Shown here: piece by piece, positions 11,155 to 25,100 of the stretch
Numbering within the stretch: position 1 is the stretch's first letter
Layout of the letters: every line of letters begins with the position of its first letter
Source of the DNA: Diphasiastrum complanatum
Lineage: Eukaryota; Streptophyta; Lycopodiopsida; Lycopodiales; Lycopodiaceae
Length of the DNA stretch: 64,000 bases
NCBI GenBank assembly: GCA_029204225.1
Contig: CM055097.1
Coordinates: 40,623,028 to 40,687,027, forward strand
Reading direction: 5' to 3'
Notes under the pieces: generated by a model
Database searches by the model: none
What the model saw: only the letters and a program-made list of their open reading frames with translations
Told to the model about the DNA's origin: nothing
Translations under genes and position numbers: made by a program

Positions 11155-12402
11155 ATGACGGTTGCGACGGTTCCCATGGCAGGTCAGAGCGCAGCCGCTG
11201 GGCTGCCTATTTTTCACATGAACGTTGTAGGCAGATGCTCGCTTTCAAGATCTATAGATTATGTAAGTTTCATACCAACCAAGGCTGCCATATTCAGCCT
11301 TCGTCTCAATCCTTCAAGCAGCTCTAAGCACTTGAGAAGCTACAGCAATCTGTCAAAGATTGTCATATCAATACCAAAAGCTGGCGCACTTTTCAAGATT
11401 ATATGCCAGATGCCAGCAATCTTCCCACTAAAGCATTTGCCTTTACAGAAAGCTAAATCCAGCGTTCTTGCATTTGCCACGGAAGATACGAAGGAAGCAT
11501 ATACTCCAATGGATGGCGCAATGGAGCATCTGGAGAATTCCTACTCTAAAGAAGCAGGTCTGATGAGGCTTCCTCCTCGCAACCCCGCCGACGATGTTTC
11601 CCTAAATAACCCTCTGCTCCGCCAGGAGCGCATGGGATGTGGTTGGGTGGGGGTTTTGCTTGAATGGGAAGGTGTGATCGTTGAAGATAATGTGGATCTG
11701 GAAAGGAATGCATGGCGAGCACTGGCTGAAGAAGAAGGAAAGAAGTCGCCTCCTATTTTCATTCTCAAAAGAGCTCAAGGAATGAAAAGTGAACAGGCGA
11801 TCTCTGAGGTCTTGTGCTGGAGCAGGGACCCTAAGCAAATCAAACGGCTTGCACAAAGAAAAGAGGAATTATTTGAAGAAAGTCAAGGCAGCATTTACAG
11901 AATGAGAACTGGTTCTCGAGAGTTTGTTGTTACTTTGAAAAAGTTCAATATTCCTCTTGCAGTCGCTTCGACACGTCCACGAAAGTATTTGGAAAGAGCT
12001 ATTGAAGCAGTGGGCATGGAAGGCTTCTTTAATGTGATAGTAACTGCGGAGGATGTGTACAGAGGAAAGCCTGATTCAGAAATGTTCCTTTATTCAGCCG
12101 AGAAGTTAGGCTTTATTCCTGAGAGGTGCATTGTCTTTGGAAGCTCAAATTCCAGTATAGAGGCAGCTCATGATGCTTGCATGAAGTGTGTTGGAGTAGC
12201 TGGTAGCCATCCCATTTTTGAACTTAGTGCTGCAGATTTAGCTGTGCGCTGGCTAAGTGAATTGTCGATTGTTGATCTTAAAAATTTGGCTGATCTGGAA
12301 TCCCCAGAGTTTCAATCACCCACAACGGAGCTGGAGCCAGAGATGCAAGTAGAAGAAGAAACGCTCCCACTTCCAAAATCTGCATTTTTCGATGATTGGT
12401 AA
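11155..12402 (+). CDS. PYRP2: Chloroplast HAD-family phosphatase, PyrP2-like (riboflavin biosynthesis)
   Basis: A single-exon gene of 415 residues. The first in-frame ATG is at 11155; the frame is open 22 codons farther upstream, but without any ATG. The first ~140 residues are Ser/Lys/Arg-rich with few acidic residues, like a chloroplast transit peptide. Residues ~163-380 are a haloacid-dehalogenase-like domain: GCGWVGVLLEWEGV (motif I position, ~162-175), EQAISEVLCWSRDP, VASTRPR (motif II, ~271-277), YRGKPD (motif III, ~302-307) and ERCIVFGSSNSSIEAAHDA (motif IV, ~323-341). From memory it follows Arabidopsis At4g11570 (AtPyrP2) almost end to end. That enzyme dephosphorylates the ribitylaminopyrimidinedione phosphate in plastid riboflavin synthesis. 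The usual motif I nucleophile Asp is Glu and the motif IV acidic residue is Gly/Ser, which I recall from the plant family too. The 5' leader contains a tandem duplication. The family call is firm, the exact substrate less so. Confidence 0.88.
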   Translation: MTVATVPMAGQSAAAGLPIFHMNVVGRCSLSRSIDYVSFIPTKAAIFSLRLNPSSSSKHLRSYSNLSKIVISIPKAGALFKIICQMPAIFPLKHLPLQKAKSSVLAFATEDTKEAYTPMDGAMEHLENSYSKEAGLMRLPPRNPADDVSLNNPLLRQERMGCGWVGVLLEWEGVIVEDNVDLERNAWRALAEEEGKKSPPIFILKRAQGMKSEQAISEVLCWSRDPKQIKRLAQRKEELFEESQGSIYRMRTGSREFVVTLKKFNIPLAVASTRPRKYLERAIEAVGMEGFFNVIVTAEDVYRGKPDSEMFLYSAEKLGFIPERCIVFGSSNSSIEAAHDACMKCVGVAGSHPIFELSAADLAVRWLSELSIVDLKNLADLESPEFQSPTTELEPEMQVEEETLPLPKSAFFDDW

Positions 12403-15400
12403 ACTTGCACCTGGCAAGACATAATCTTATTCGTGTCTTGATTTATTTGGTGGAACAGTAAGGGGACAGTATATCTACTCAATTATACCGGTAAAGTATA
12501 TTTTGGCAGTTCTATTGCCCATGATGCAGGAAATTGCCATTTAGATATCTTCAGAATCAAGAGAATTTGTATTATCTAGCTGATTAGCTGCTCACGTCTC
12601 TTGATTTCCCGTTACTTGCAGTAAATATCTTCCTACAGAGATTGCTAGCAATTTTTCCAAATGTAGATGGTTGGCTGCATTGGCCATCTTGTATATAAAT
12701 TTACAACTCTCCACATTATATCCAACGTATCCAAGTGTTCTGCATAACATTGTGTGGTGCATCTTGGCATTTGTAGCAAATTCTGATTAAAAAAGCATAT
12801 TTCATCTGGATTGGGTTCTTATTTTGCCAACTTTATCATATTGTAGTTTGCCAGATATTGTAAGAGTACTTCATTGATAATACTATTTGACTGTTTTTTT
12901 CTACTTGTTTTGGAATGGTATAGATGCCTGAGATTAAATAAGTGGTTCAAATGGAGTTACATCTACATTCATAAACCTAGAATCAACTCTGAGTCAGCAT
13001 GTGAATTCTGTGAATTTGGATGGAGTTGCCTAGATTTTGTGTAGTCTGCAAGTAAGAAAATTCCTTTGAATTCTGAATTGATTATGCATCTAGGTACGCA
13101 CCGAAAGGAGGTAGGATATGTTCTTTGTGGTCAACTTTGTTCAACTCTTTATATATGCTAAGTCGTGGTGTCAACCATGAAGAAGCATGAATTTTCAGCA
13201 AAAGAAAGAAGGGCACGAGCACCAGAAACTTGCATTGTGCCCTTTATGGGTTGGCTGCGGCTGAGTAAAGAGCCCACATAGCGAGCTTGTACTTTGAGCT
13301 CCTTGGCAGTGCTTCGAAATACATTATTTGTATTTGCAATTGGTCAATTTTTAAAATCACTGGGATGCTCAAGATCTATCTGAAAAAAACGTCATTCTTG
13401 TATAAACTATCACTATTATTTGTGAACACTGAATTCAAATTACCTAAAAATTTTCTTGTTTGATCCAATTCTGGAATAGCATGACATTATCAACAAATAT
13501 TAAACGTAAGATCACCATAAAATTTTCCTGTCTATGCATCCTATTCTCCACCAGGCCAACCATCATTCTAAATATTGCAAGTGATTTTCATAAAAATTCC
13601 CTGTTTTCCACCAATTTGTTAATTTGCTGTGCATTATCAGCTACTCCTTTGTTTTGAGAATCCTTCATTACAAACATAGTGAGATATGTTCATCTATATT
13701 ATGCAACCTGATATACTACTTTCAGTATGTCATTGCAAATTATCCATTAAAATGAAATAGACATGATCTCTCACACCCTTCTAGTGGAATGTCGGGGCCA
13801 GATCCATATATCGTTAGAATTGCAAGCTAATATGCATGTGCCTGCCATAGAACCCTCAAGCTAATTGGATTGTCCAAGTGAGAAGACATAAGAAAGTTTC
13901 GAAAATAGTACTTGAGCTCAAGTATTCTGCACTTTTAGTTCACATAGAGCGACTGTTTGCATAAATTGATTTATGTAAACAAAGGTAAATATTGTCATAA
14001 ATGAAAAGCAAATAAAAGACATTAAAGACTTTGATGACAATTGGGAATTGACTAAACGTCAAGTCACTATTATACATATTAGCATACATCTGAGCAGCCA
14101 TTACCCAATCTTGCACTCGATAACCACGAAACAGCACCAAGCCATGCATTCTAACAACTAGCCATTGTGAACTTGACCTAAGAATAGTGAGCCATGGAAG
14201 AATTCATATGCAAAATGTTCTTTTAGATATGATAATGCAGTTATGTCTTGGGTAAATCAACATAGCATGACTTGTTTTGGATTTGGCTATCTAGTACTTG
14301 AGCTTGTAGTTACAAACAAACTAAATATGAAAAGTTTATAAGATTTAGCCAAAAAAATGAAAAAATGTCTTGGATGTAGCCTTCTATTGTTGTTTATAAA
14401 ATTTGCACAATATTTTTCCATGGAAGCAAGCCTTGCCCATGAGGTCCCCTCTGCATTTTTGTGTGAGTTGAGATATATTCTACGCTGTTGTCTGACCTCA
14501 ATGCTTTGATTCTTTTACCAGTTACGAGTCCTGCATGCTCCTTGAATTATTAAAAGAGGTTGAAAGCCTCCGATTTTTGTTTTATGAAATAAATAATTGT
14601 TCTTCTCGAAAATTCATTGATAAATGTAATAAAGTACTATGCACCTTTGTAATTTAGATTGGCATACATAAATAAAAGAATGGAGATAGCATTCACAATG
14701 GAAACATCATTGACAATGGAGACGCAACACAATAGAGAAGTTTTCACATTTGGAGATAAATTCTATTGTGCTTTTTTTACAATGTCCTAGATTTATAGTC
14801 ATCTCTTGTGCTATTTCTATTTTCCATTCATGTTGCATTCACATCTATTTTACATTCACACCACATAGTTGCAACATTGTGTAGTGGTAAAACTTTCCGA
14901 ATGACTAGATTCAATGTATCTCAATACGCAAAGTCATTAGGCCCAAATCAGACCTTAGACCCTTCTAAAAATTCCAAAAATAATCAACTTATTGTTTTTA
15001 GAGCTTATTAACATAGAAATGTTTCTCTAAGTTAACTTCAAACTTTGGTCTCCAAATTGCCAATAATGGTCAAGTACCCAATAAAAACCATAAATAGCTT
15101 ATCTAATTTGAGTTTAGATAGCTTTTGGTTTAGCTATGTTAACCAAAATAGCTTTCTTGAGAATAGCTTTTGGTTAAGCTGTGTTTTCAAAATATTCACT
15201 TCCGGAGCTGTAGTTATGCCGAGGGATAAGTTTAGAAACTAATTCAAACAATCGGGTGGAGCTGAATGCCATGCTTAGCTCTAATGCAAACAGAGACACA
15301 GACCTACAAATATGTATGTAGAGTGCAGAGTGCAGAGAGTGTGCTTGGAAGGTGTTAACATGTTGAGGAATACGTCTCATATATGAAGTGTGAGGTGTGG

Positions 15401-16181
15401 TGAGAGGAAGGTGTTAACATGTTGAGTAATACACCTCATATATGAAGTGTGAGGTGTGGTCAGAGTGTGCTTGGAAGGTGTTAACACGTGAGTAATAGGC
15501 TTGCAAAGCCTCTGGCAGTCTGCTCCAGCAGTCGTGTGGCTCAACTCATGAAGGTTTCCACCCAATCTGAATTCTTCTCCATTTCGGGTGCTGATGACTC
15601 ACCTCTGCAGCTATGTTCATGCTTGATTCACCTACGTTCTTGTTCCTTGCTTTCCTTGGATCGGATTTATTTACTTTTTATCAATCAGTCTTTTCTCATC
15701 TTCAATTTAGTTGTAGTCTAAGACTTTATTATTTTGCTCTTTTAGCCTCTATTAACTTCCTCATCAGTCGCACTGCCCTCACTCGTTAATGTGTCCTGTT
15801 AGCAGTACAGATTTGGCGAGATTTTAGAGTTACAAATAATTCTTGTTTTTCATATTGCGAAACCTACCAACCGAGCAGAAGGCATCTAGATATTCCATAT
15901 GTGCATGAATGAAAGCAAATTGAAAATGCTTCAGTAAAGTTATCATGAGAGAGAAATTCTTGACAGACCCAAACCCAGGAGCCCTTTACCAGGGATCATC
16001 AATTGCTTCATCCTTTTTCTAAACTATCAAGTCATTGGGTTTGATAATCATATATACTATTAATGAAAGGTTTTTTCTTATCGGCTGGACGACGAGCAAA
16101 GCTTCCCAATGTTCGCCTTGAAAACAACGCAATTTGGTACATCACCAGTAGCTGGCTATTTGAGTTCGAGCACTGCCAATG
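12403..16181. other. Intergenic region between the convergent phosphatase and ABCC genes
   Basis: About 3.8 kb, AT-rich, with no recognisable coding sequence, RNA gene or transposon. It should contain the 3' untranslated regions of the two convergent genes. A short three-copy repeat lies at 15,351-15,486. Confidence 0.6.
15351..15486. repeat. 59-67-bp tandem repeat, three copies
   Basis: GGTGTTAACA starts at 15351, 15410 and 15477. The first two copies are each followed by TGTTGAG(G/T)AATAC, a CTCATATATGAAGTGTGAGGT phrase and GTGGT(G/C)AGAG. The third copy is cut short after the ACGTGAGTAATA phrase. Confidence 0.8.
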
Positions 16182-19100
16182 TCACTGATTGTTGTTGCCT
16201 TCTGCTACATGATGAGAATGAGACATGTATTCAGCTACTAATTTTGCGAAGAGCGAAGTTCTTTGTTCGAGAAGATTTGTGGGTCTGTCAAACTCAGCCA
16301 AATGGCCTGCATAGATTCCAGGACAGGCAAATCAGTACATAAAGAAAATGTCGTTGATGTCTAATACTCCCTCTTGCATTAATTCTTACATGCCATGGGC
16401 TGCTAGCATAAACAGTTGGCGTAAGAAAAGATTATCTGCTTTCTAGAAACCATCATATGAGCTGGTAAACATATCACTTTATGCCATGTGTACAGGATCC
16501 ACAAGTGCACAAATTCTTGAGATCAATAGTGGGCTTACATAAAAAATTATAGCTAGTTCAAGTATGAAAGCCAACTGCTTCATTTGATTAGAAGCTTTGC
16601 GATTAGTGTGGCATACCATCTCGTAGAGCCATAACCATGTCACTGTCAATCACCGTAGGTATTCTGTGAGCAACTGTTACCACGGTACAGGAAGTGAACT
16701 CTAGTTTGATTGTTTTTTGCAGAATTGAGTCGGTAGTGTTATCAATGGATGCTGTAGCTTCATCCAGAACAAGAATTCGGCTTTTCTTGAGCAGGGCACG
16801 ACCCAAACAAAATAGCTGTCTTTGCCCAACACTCCAGTTTTCTCCATCATCACCAACTACACTCCATAAAACAAAATGATAATGTTCAATAAGGAGTAAA
16901 ACTTGTTATACCAGTAAATACAGCTCAGCCGGAGCCAGACAAACTAATCCTAATAATGATGAATGACACACTTCGTAGCTCTTAGCATGTTCTTGCATTA
17001 CCTAGAGCCTCAAGCTTCCCTGGCTTCTCTCGCACAATGTCCCCCAGTTTGCATTTGTCTAACGCCTGCAAAGCATAAACCCACAGTCGTGCTGAGAGTA
17101 TTTTCTTGTTAATTCTTGATAACAGAGAAAATTGATTTTTGTGATGCAGATACATGTGCAGCAGATGTGTAGAGGGTTTGCTTGTTCAAAGATTTGTTGC
17201 AAAAGATTAACTGATATGGTGTAAAAGTGGATAGTCACACCACAAGTAACTGATTTAGTGGACATGCTGCTGCTTACCTCCCAAATAATGGCGTCTGGGT
17301 ACTCAGCCAGAGGATCCAGGTTGAAACGAACTGATCCTCGAAATAGAGTCGGCTCCTGTGGAATGATGCTTAACCTTGATCTTAGATCATGTAGTCCAAT
17401 ACTGGAAATGTCAATGCCGTCTATGATAATACTTCCACCCGCTGGTTCCACAAGACGGAAGAGAGCACTGATGAGAGTCGTTTTCCCACTGCCAGTTCGT
17501 CCTACAACCCCAATCTTTTGCCCTCCCTTGAACGTGCAAGTTATTCCCTTAAGGACTAAAGGAGTATCTGGTCTATACCTCACCTGCAAGAGTTGACTTT
17601 TAAGTCCAAAGGATACAACCTTGCTGCTAGTATCTACATGCTGAAACAAACCTATTTCATTCACATTTGAAAACAGTATACATAAAGTCGCAGTCTTGCT
17701 TGGTGACTGACAAAAGTGATCATTGCCCAAAAATCTGAGTCCAGTTGAAGAAATCATAACACACTTTGCATTTAGAAAAAAAAAACAAACTTGAACAAGG
17801 CTGCAAACGGTTACTGACGGGAAAGAGCACATCATAGGGGTCACTAAATCTTGATGATAGCAATGAACAAGGGGTTCTTGAAAGTATGCACATATGCTCT
17901 ATGCACGCACATGTATAGAACAATTTTAGCCCACAAAGATGACAAGAGAAACTGTCACGGTAATACTGCTAACAATCGAAACAACTCTACACAGACTTCT
18001 TAAAGTTTATTAAGCTCTTCTAGGTTATTTATCAATCTAAAAAAGGGTACAGAGATTCAAAAGAGAAAGAGAAGCACTCATTACCAATTAAGAAAGATGA
18101 AAAAACAAATGTGTAGATGCTGACAATGGAAGCAGCTTTTGCAAAGGAGAGAAGATATTTTTGTAATAATGGCTATAATAATCATTTTCACATAGAGTTG
18201 AAGCCTTTAAGCATCAGTCGATTGTAAAGCATATGGAGATATCTTTATAAACTCTTCAAGAAAAATCACTTAAAAGCTCTCTGCACCTTATCCAACTGGT
18301 GTCTCCAAGAATGACAACAGTGTTTTGACCTCTGGCAGGCTGAGAAATCTACTTTGACTTTAATCAACTGAACACAACAAGTCTGCAGTTTTTGTACAGA
18401 AAGACCTTATAGACTATTCTCAAAGCACAGAAACGAGACAAGAGAATACAACCTGTAGATTGTTTAGAAGAATGTTTCCATTTGGGGGCCAAGTTGGAGC
18501 AGGCCTGTGGTCTTCAATTACTGCTGGTGCCTCACTTGGAATGTGCATGTATTGTTTGATGCGCTCTACAGAGACGATCCAATTGGCTAGGATGCACTGG
18601 TTTTGCACACTACAGACAAGAGATACGTTCAAAGAAAGGCCATACGACAGAGCAAGCCCAATGAGTCCTGCAACAACATGTATGGCAATGTCATAAAAGC
18701 TAGCATTCTCCACCTGCATTTGAAATAAATCTATTACATCTTCAAACGGATGGAACCAATATGAGACTCAAACTCATCGACCCTCTTCATTTCTGAAATC
18801 TTGTTATTTCATAAAATTTACATAGCACATTTAGCAAATGAGAAACAAAATAAAAGCTATAAGTTTTTATAGGTAAGCAAAGTGTCACTTCTGCACTTCT
18901 GTCTGCTAGTAGGTGTGATTTTCTGGTGCAAGGTTGCGTCTCGATATATGGGACGCATGGGACGCATAGCATTTGTCTAAGTAATTGTCATATCCTTAGA
19001 TTATTCATTCTTAATCTAAAATGTTCATTTTTACAGTCAGACATTTGGGAGAATGTCAACTGAATCAGGAATCCTTAAAAGCAATTGTCTTATCCTCCTG

Positions 19101-22100
19101 AAACCTTTTCAGAACCTGTTTCCACTTTCTTGTTTCTTTACATATTATATTGGCACATATAAAGGAATAAGAGATTCTGTGAGATAAAAGAAAGAACCTT
19201 TGTGTTGTCACGGAAAAGCAAGGATTTTGTATCGTTTTTAGTGCTAATGAGCTACGTCATGCAGTTTTAACTTCTGCAGTGCAAAAAACCTTTATAAACC
19301 TGATAAGATGTTTGCTTCACCAAGGTTTAAAATGATCAACCTTAAGGTCAAAGTACTTCTTTTAAAGTACTTGAAATTCTAGAAGAGGTGTGGTTCAAAT
19401 CAAAGAAAATGACACCAATGCTAGTTTGAATATGTTCTTGTTCAAGGATCAGCAACTCAAATGTGCTACGTATGTAACTGAATTGTATGTTAAAAATCTT
19501 CTTATAAGGAGTTTATTATTACAACAAAGTTCAAATTTGGATTGTACTTCAAAACATCATTTCATTAAGAGTTGATTATCACAAGACAATTCAAATTTCA
19601 CGTAAATTAGTTCTGGTTTGTTCACAGAGAGAAAAATACCAGGTTTTATACTTCCTGCAGGAGCCATGATCATGAGAAAGGCAGAAAGACCAAGGACAAA
19701 TGCCGATAAAGTTTCCAATCGCTGAATTAACCATTCACTTGCTGCAAAACTGTGAAAGTACGGGCTGGCATTGACATCAATAAGGTGAAGATTTCGCTTC
19801 ATGAATTGGTCTTCCCTCTTAAATGCACGAATTGTGGCAGCACCGAATATGGCCTCACCAAAATGGTGCACAATTGGAGATTTTGTCGTGCCAATAATTC
19901 TCATCAGCTCTTGAGCAGAGTCCAAATAATATTGCTGCACTTACCAGCCGAAGCTATATTACAGGAGCCCAAGTTGAAATTTAAACTTCATAAAAAAGTT
20001 AAAAACCTTTAGACCTGCTCTTAAGTACAAGACACAGGTAAATAATTCCTGGCAGAAAAGCATTGGAAAATAAATTGCGTACCTGGAACCAGTGGTTAAT
20101 GTAGATCATTGGTATAATGAAAATCAGAACCTTCCATGTCACTATAGCAATGATGACCACAACACTCAAGGCATTTAAGGTAGCTGACATTGAGTAGCTG
20201 AAGCTGAATGGAACCTCGACATCAAGTATGCTTAGATCAGATGAAAGCTGTAAAACAAGATGAATCAAGTCAGAAGATATGGAATGCCACTCCAGCGGAT
20301 GACATCACAAGCCAGCTGAAGATGTCATTTGGATTAGAAGACCACACAGATCTCTTTGATCGTTTCTGGATCATCATAAGGAGTTGTAGAGTTTTTCTCA
20401 AGTTTGTATAATGCAAGTGTCTTCACATTTCTGAGCCATGTTTACTGGATGTGTCAAAAAAATAATTGTTATGGAGCATGCAAGCACAAGTATTTAAGAC
20501 AATTTTCTGGTTACAAAAGAAATTGCATTATTCAAAAAGCATAGGCCTGAGAATAAAACATACCCGGCTTAGAACTCTGCCCATTGGAGTGGAGTCAAAA
20601 AAAGACATTGGTGCATGGAATATAGAGCTCATCAATCCACTGTAAAACGAACTTGATGCGGAAAGACCCATGATAACAACAAATGTTGCACGTGCAAACA
20701 ATAAACAGCCTGTGCTCATGCCAATAGCTGCAAAAACTTCTAGAACATATGATGTGCTATCTTTGGGATTTCCAATTTCATGAGCAAGCCAATAATTACT
20801 GCCCATTTGTCCCATACAAAATATGATATGTGATGCGGTTGCTATTGCAAAATATGAGAAACCTTTGGCCTGATTAAGATAATCAAAGTAGGCTTTTAAC
20901 CCTGTGTTGCCAGATTCTCTTTCCTCCTGTTTTGTTAACTGATCCACAGCTGCACTGCTCATTTCCCGTATTTCCTGTGTATCTGAGTGAGAATTAGGAT
21001 GAATCTCGTGCTTCATAGAGTTTACTCTAGAACTTTTAGTTGCAGTGGTGGCATGGACATCTCCAACCACATTCATGGCCCCTTGCTGGGCAGTCACCAA
21101 CTTTTTGAAGTCCTCTCCTGATTGCAACAGTTTGTAATAATCACCTGCTTGTCGTATCTCTCCATCGTGCATGAGCTGGAGAAATAAAATGGGTTTCGGT
21201 TAGAAAAAAAGTCAATATAAATGGCATGCAAGCTGCCAAATGCATAAATGACCAACATAGAGCCACCTAATGTGCTTCACGGTTCTATATGCCTGCATGA
21301 GATTAGTGATTGACCAATTCACTAATGCGTTGGGAGGCTAGAAGTGTCATGAAGTACTAATCAGTAGAAGTGAACTTCTAGACTATTTGACTTATAGATC
21401 ACAAACAATTCAAAAATATTATATTACTTGATACACATCGCTTCTGATCTCGTCAGACCAAAGAATAACCTACAACATGAAATCGCATGCTACATATTTC
21501 TTGTCATTTCCAAGCTGTAGAATCTAGTCGTCTCACAGAACATGGCTTTGAGGGGGACCATATATGAAAAACATAAGGTGAGATTGAATATTGTGAATTA
21601 CAATCTATCTGCTTGCATTTAGTTGAAATTAGTAAAGCATGAGCATATCTCACATACCATGTGAAACATCAAGTCCACTCCAATGACCATATAAAAGGAA
21701 AACATCTATTTAATTTAAAATTACATAATGAATAAAGTAGTCTAATCTTAACTGTCTTCTAGCAACCTTACCAAGCATAATTCTTTAAACCTAATGCCCT
21801 AACCATCTTGATCAAAGACTGAAAAGCCTCTAAAACCACCCACATGTACAAATGTTCAAACTTTTTCTCCCATGATGAAGAACTTCACTGCCACTTTAAC
21901 CTCTATGATCTACAAACAGATTCAGATTAATGATTAATAGCATCTCTAGAAATGACCGGCATGAGTAGCCTACATAACCATCTTGATCAAAGACTGAAAA
22001 GCCTCTAAAACCACCCACATGTACAAATGTTCAAACTTTTTCTCCCATGATGAAGAACTTCACTGCCACTATAACCTCTATGATCTACAAACAGATTCAG

Positions 22101-25100
22101 ATTAATGATTAATAGCATCTCTAAAAATGACCGGCATGAGTAGCCTACATGATATATGTGAATTTGAAAAATAAGGAAAATACAGAGCTTTATTTACCAG
22201 TACTTGATTAACTGCAGGAAGAAATTCAACTTGATGTGTCACAAGTACCACGGTCTTCTTTGCCAAGGCACCCATGACACAGTCCTGTAAACGGCACACA
22301 AATTTGAAGATGTAATGCTTGCAAACTCTTACTTATTGATTTTGCAAAAGTTAGCCAACATGAGAACTTGTGAATCATGATTTACCACGCTTGTTAAAAG
22401 TAGCAGCCTTTAGCACTCCATTTTTAAAGATCTGTGTGTTCGTCTGGAGCAAATATTAATGTACCAATAAAAAGCATCCTTCCTCACAATATAAGATTGT
22501 CACCTTGAAGAGAGAAGACCCGGTATGTGCATCCACAGCACTGAAGGGATCATCTAGGAGATAAACATCTGCATCCTGATACACAGCTCGTGCTAACTGT
22601 ATCCTCTGTTTTTGACCTCCACTCATGTTGATACCCCGTTCACCAATTTCAGTAAAATCACCAAAGGGAAAAGAGTTCAGATCCTTGTCTAAAGCACAAG
22701 CCTTTAAAGTTTCTTCATACCTAATTTTGTCCATAGGCCGACCAAATAGAATGTTGTCCCTGATTGTCCCACTCTGTATCCACGCAGTTTGAGCCACATA
22801 TGCCAAACTGCCATTCACCTTCAACTGTAAAGCAGATGAAGAACCTCCAATAAGATTCTAATTATTGTGTATTCTGTTTATATCACAAAAAAAAGGGCTC
22901 CGAAACTGGAATATAGCTACTAAGAAAATCAGCAATGAAAGATATATTGCAAAAAGCAAGACTTACTTGCCCAGTAGTTTTAGGAATCTCTCCAAGAATT
23001 GCATGTAGCAGGGAGGACTTTCCAGAACCTACTTCTCCACAAATGGCTACTTTATCACCACGCTGAATTTGCAAGCTAATATTCCTCAGTGTTCTTTTTT
23101 CCAACTTTTGGTTCCAACTTAGATCACTTTCCCTCATCATTATGGCAAGAGTAGAGCTTGATGTATAATGCCTCTGAACATCAGCTTGCAGTTCATCTTC
23201 ATGGAGAAATTTGTTCAGCCTTGAGAAAGAGACTTTCACCTGAATTATCACAGCAATTAGATCAGGAAGTATCCGAATTGGTTCCTGGACTATCCTCAAA
23301 GTGGCAAGAGCTGTGAACACGTTGCTAGGTGTTAGAGGGATTCCGAAAACGTAGCACGCAGTGTAAGTGGCAGTAGAGACAACTATGGGGAGAAACCAGT
23401 AGAGCAACGAGTTGAAAGTCTTGTTATATTGCAACGTAGAAAGACATTTGTGTTCAGCAAAACGAAGACTGTCTATCTTAGCTCTGAACTTCTCTTCCCA
23501 GGCTTGCAACTTCAAAATTTTCATGTTTCTAAGGACTTCATTTGTGGATCTTAATCTTTCATCCTGGGCAGTCATTAGCAGAGTCTGGTATTTCTGCTGT
23601 AACTTAGCCATTGGAGAATTGAAACCCATGGTCAGAAGAATAAGTGCAAGGCCAACAAAAGTAGCCCATCCCACAGAAAAAAACAGTGTTGCCAATGACA
23701 AGACTATCTGTAAAGGGATAGCCCATGCAAGGTGTAGCCAGTAAGGAAATTCGCCAATCTGATAGGCATCTACTGCAAGATAGTTCAGCATTTGACCTGT
23801 TGCATGAGATTGTCTTCCTGTACTTGAGAGACGAAGCTGTTTTCTGTATATGGCACCTATAAGAGCGGACCGTGCATTCATACCCACTCGTCTGCTACCG
23901 AAATACCACTGCCTTTGTGAAAGTGACTCCACCATCTTGACCATGAAGAGTACAACTACAAGCAGATATCCCTGAAAGTGAGATGTCCTAGCTCCTGAAG
24001 CGTACTTTATTAGGCTATAAAGGAGGAATGGTCCAGCTCCTAAGGCAATAGATTTTATCAAAGCATAGGTCCCATTTACCACGAGTTCTCCCCAGTGACA
24101 AGTTGCAAGAGCCCAGAAAAGGGAGGCCCTTTTTGAAGGATCTTCACTGTTTTGCTGATCCCATACTCTAATAAATTGCTTGTAAACACTTTCTGCTTGA
24201 TCTTCGGTTGCTAGGTAAGGGATGTCTGTATCCTTAAGTGGGGACTTCTGGCCTTGACTCAATAATGGGTTGAGCCACCTGAATGTCAGTCGATCAAAGA
24301 AGCTGGATGAAGCAAAAGGAGTGGTGTGCGACTTATCTCGAAGAAGATGATCAGAGGAGTTGCTATTGAGAAAAGGCTCAGCTAAACCAATATCTGGAAC
24401 AGCATTTCCAGGCAGCTTCAAAGAAAACAAGATGAGCAGACAGGAGACGGGTAGAGTGATCACAGAAAGTAAGGCATTCAGAGTTATGCACTTGGAATGT
24501 ATGAAGCCAAACACTGATGTAATGACCAAATACACAGTCACCACAGATGTGATTCCCCACCAAGCTAATGTGAAGCGTTTGAAGTAACTTGCCTGCTTTA
24601 ACTGCAAATTGACAGAGAACCCAATAACAATCCAAGATAGTCCTTGGACTACAAGGAGAAACCATCCCTTCATAGGCAAGGCGTTTGTACCCAACAACCA
24701 TCCTGCTACTGCTAAGTTAGTTAGCCCCAGGCCTTCGGACAGGAATATCAGAACCACACGTATGTAAGAGTTTCCTAAGAACCTAGAAGACGTCGGGGTG
24801 GGTTTGAGTCTTATGAGACTTTGCTTGCAACAGATAAACATCAATAGAAACGCTACGATGAAAAGTACTTGCACAGCTGCAAGCGATGCATTTTGGAGGC
24901 AGGGTAGTTTATCTAATTCATTAGCGATAAACGCAACGCCTTTCTGGGTGGAATTTCCGAGAGGAATGCAGCCATTGATGCAGCTACATTGTGCAGACGA
25001 AGCACTGCTGCCACAAAAGGAAACCCATGCACCTGATTCAAGAGCAAAGAGCTAACGGTTAAAAAACAAGAGTTACGAAAGGTTTACGTAGCCTTGCATT

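Noticed and set aside
22883-22966. Extension of the large ABCC exon beyond its donor site
   Set aside because: Read-through of the intron; the donor GTAAGT at 22966 joins in phase to 22824 and restores the NBD1 sequence.
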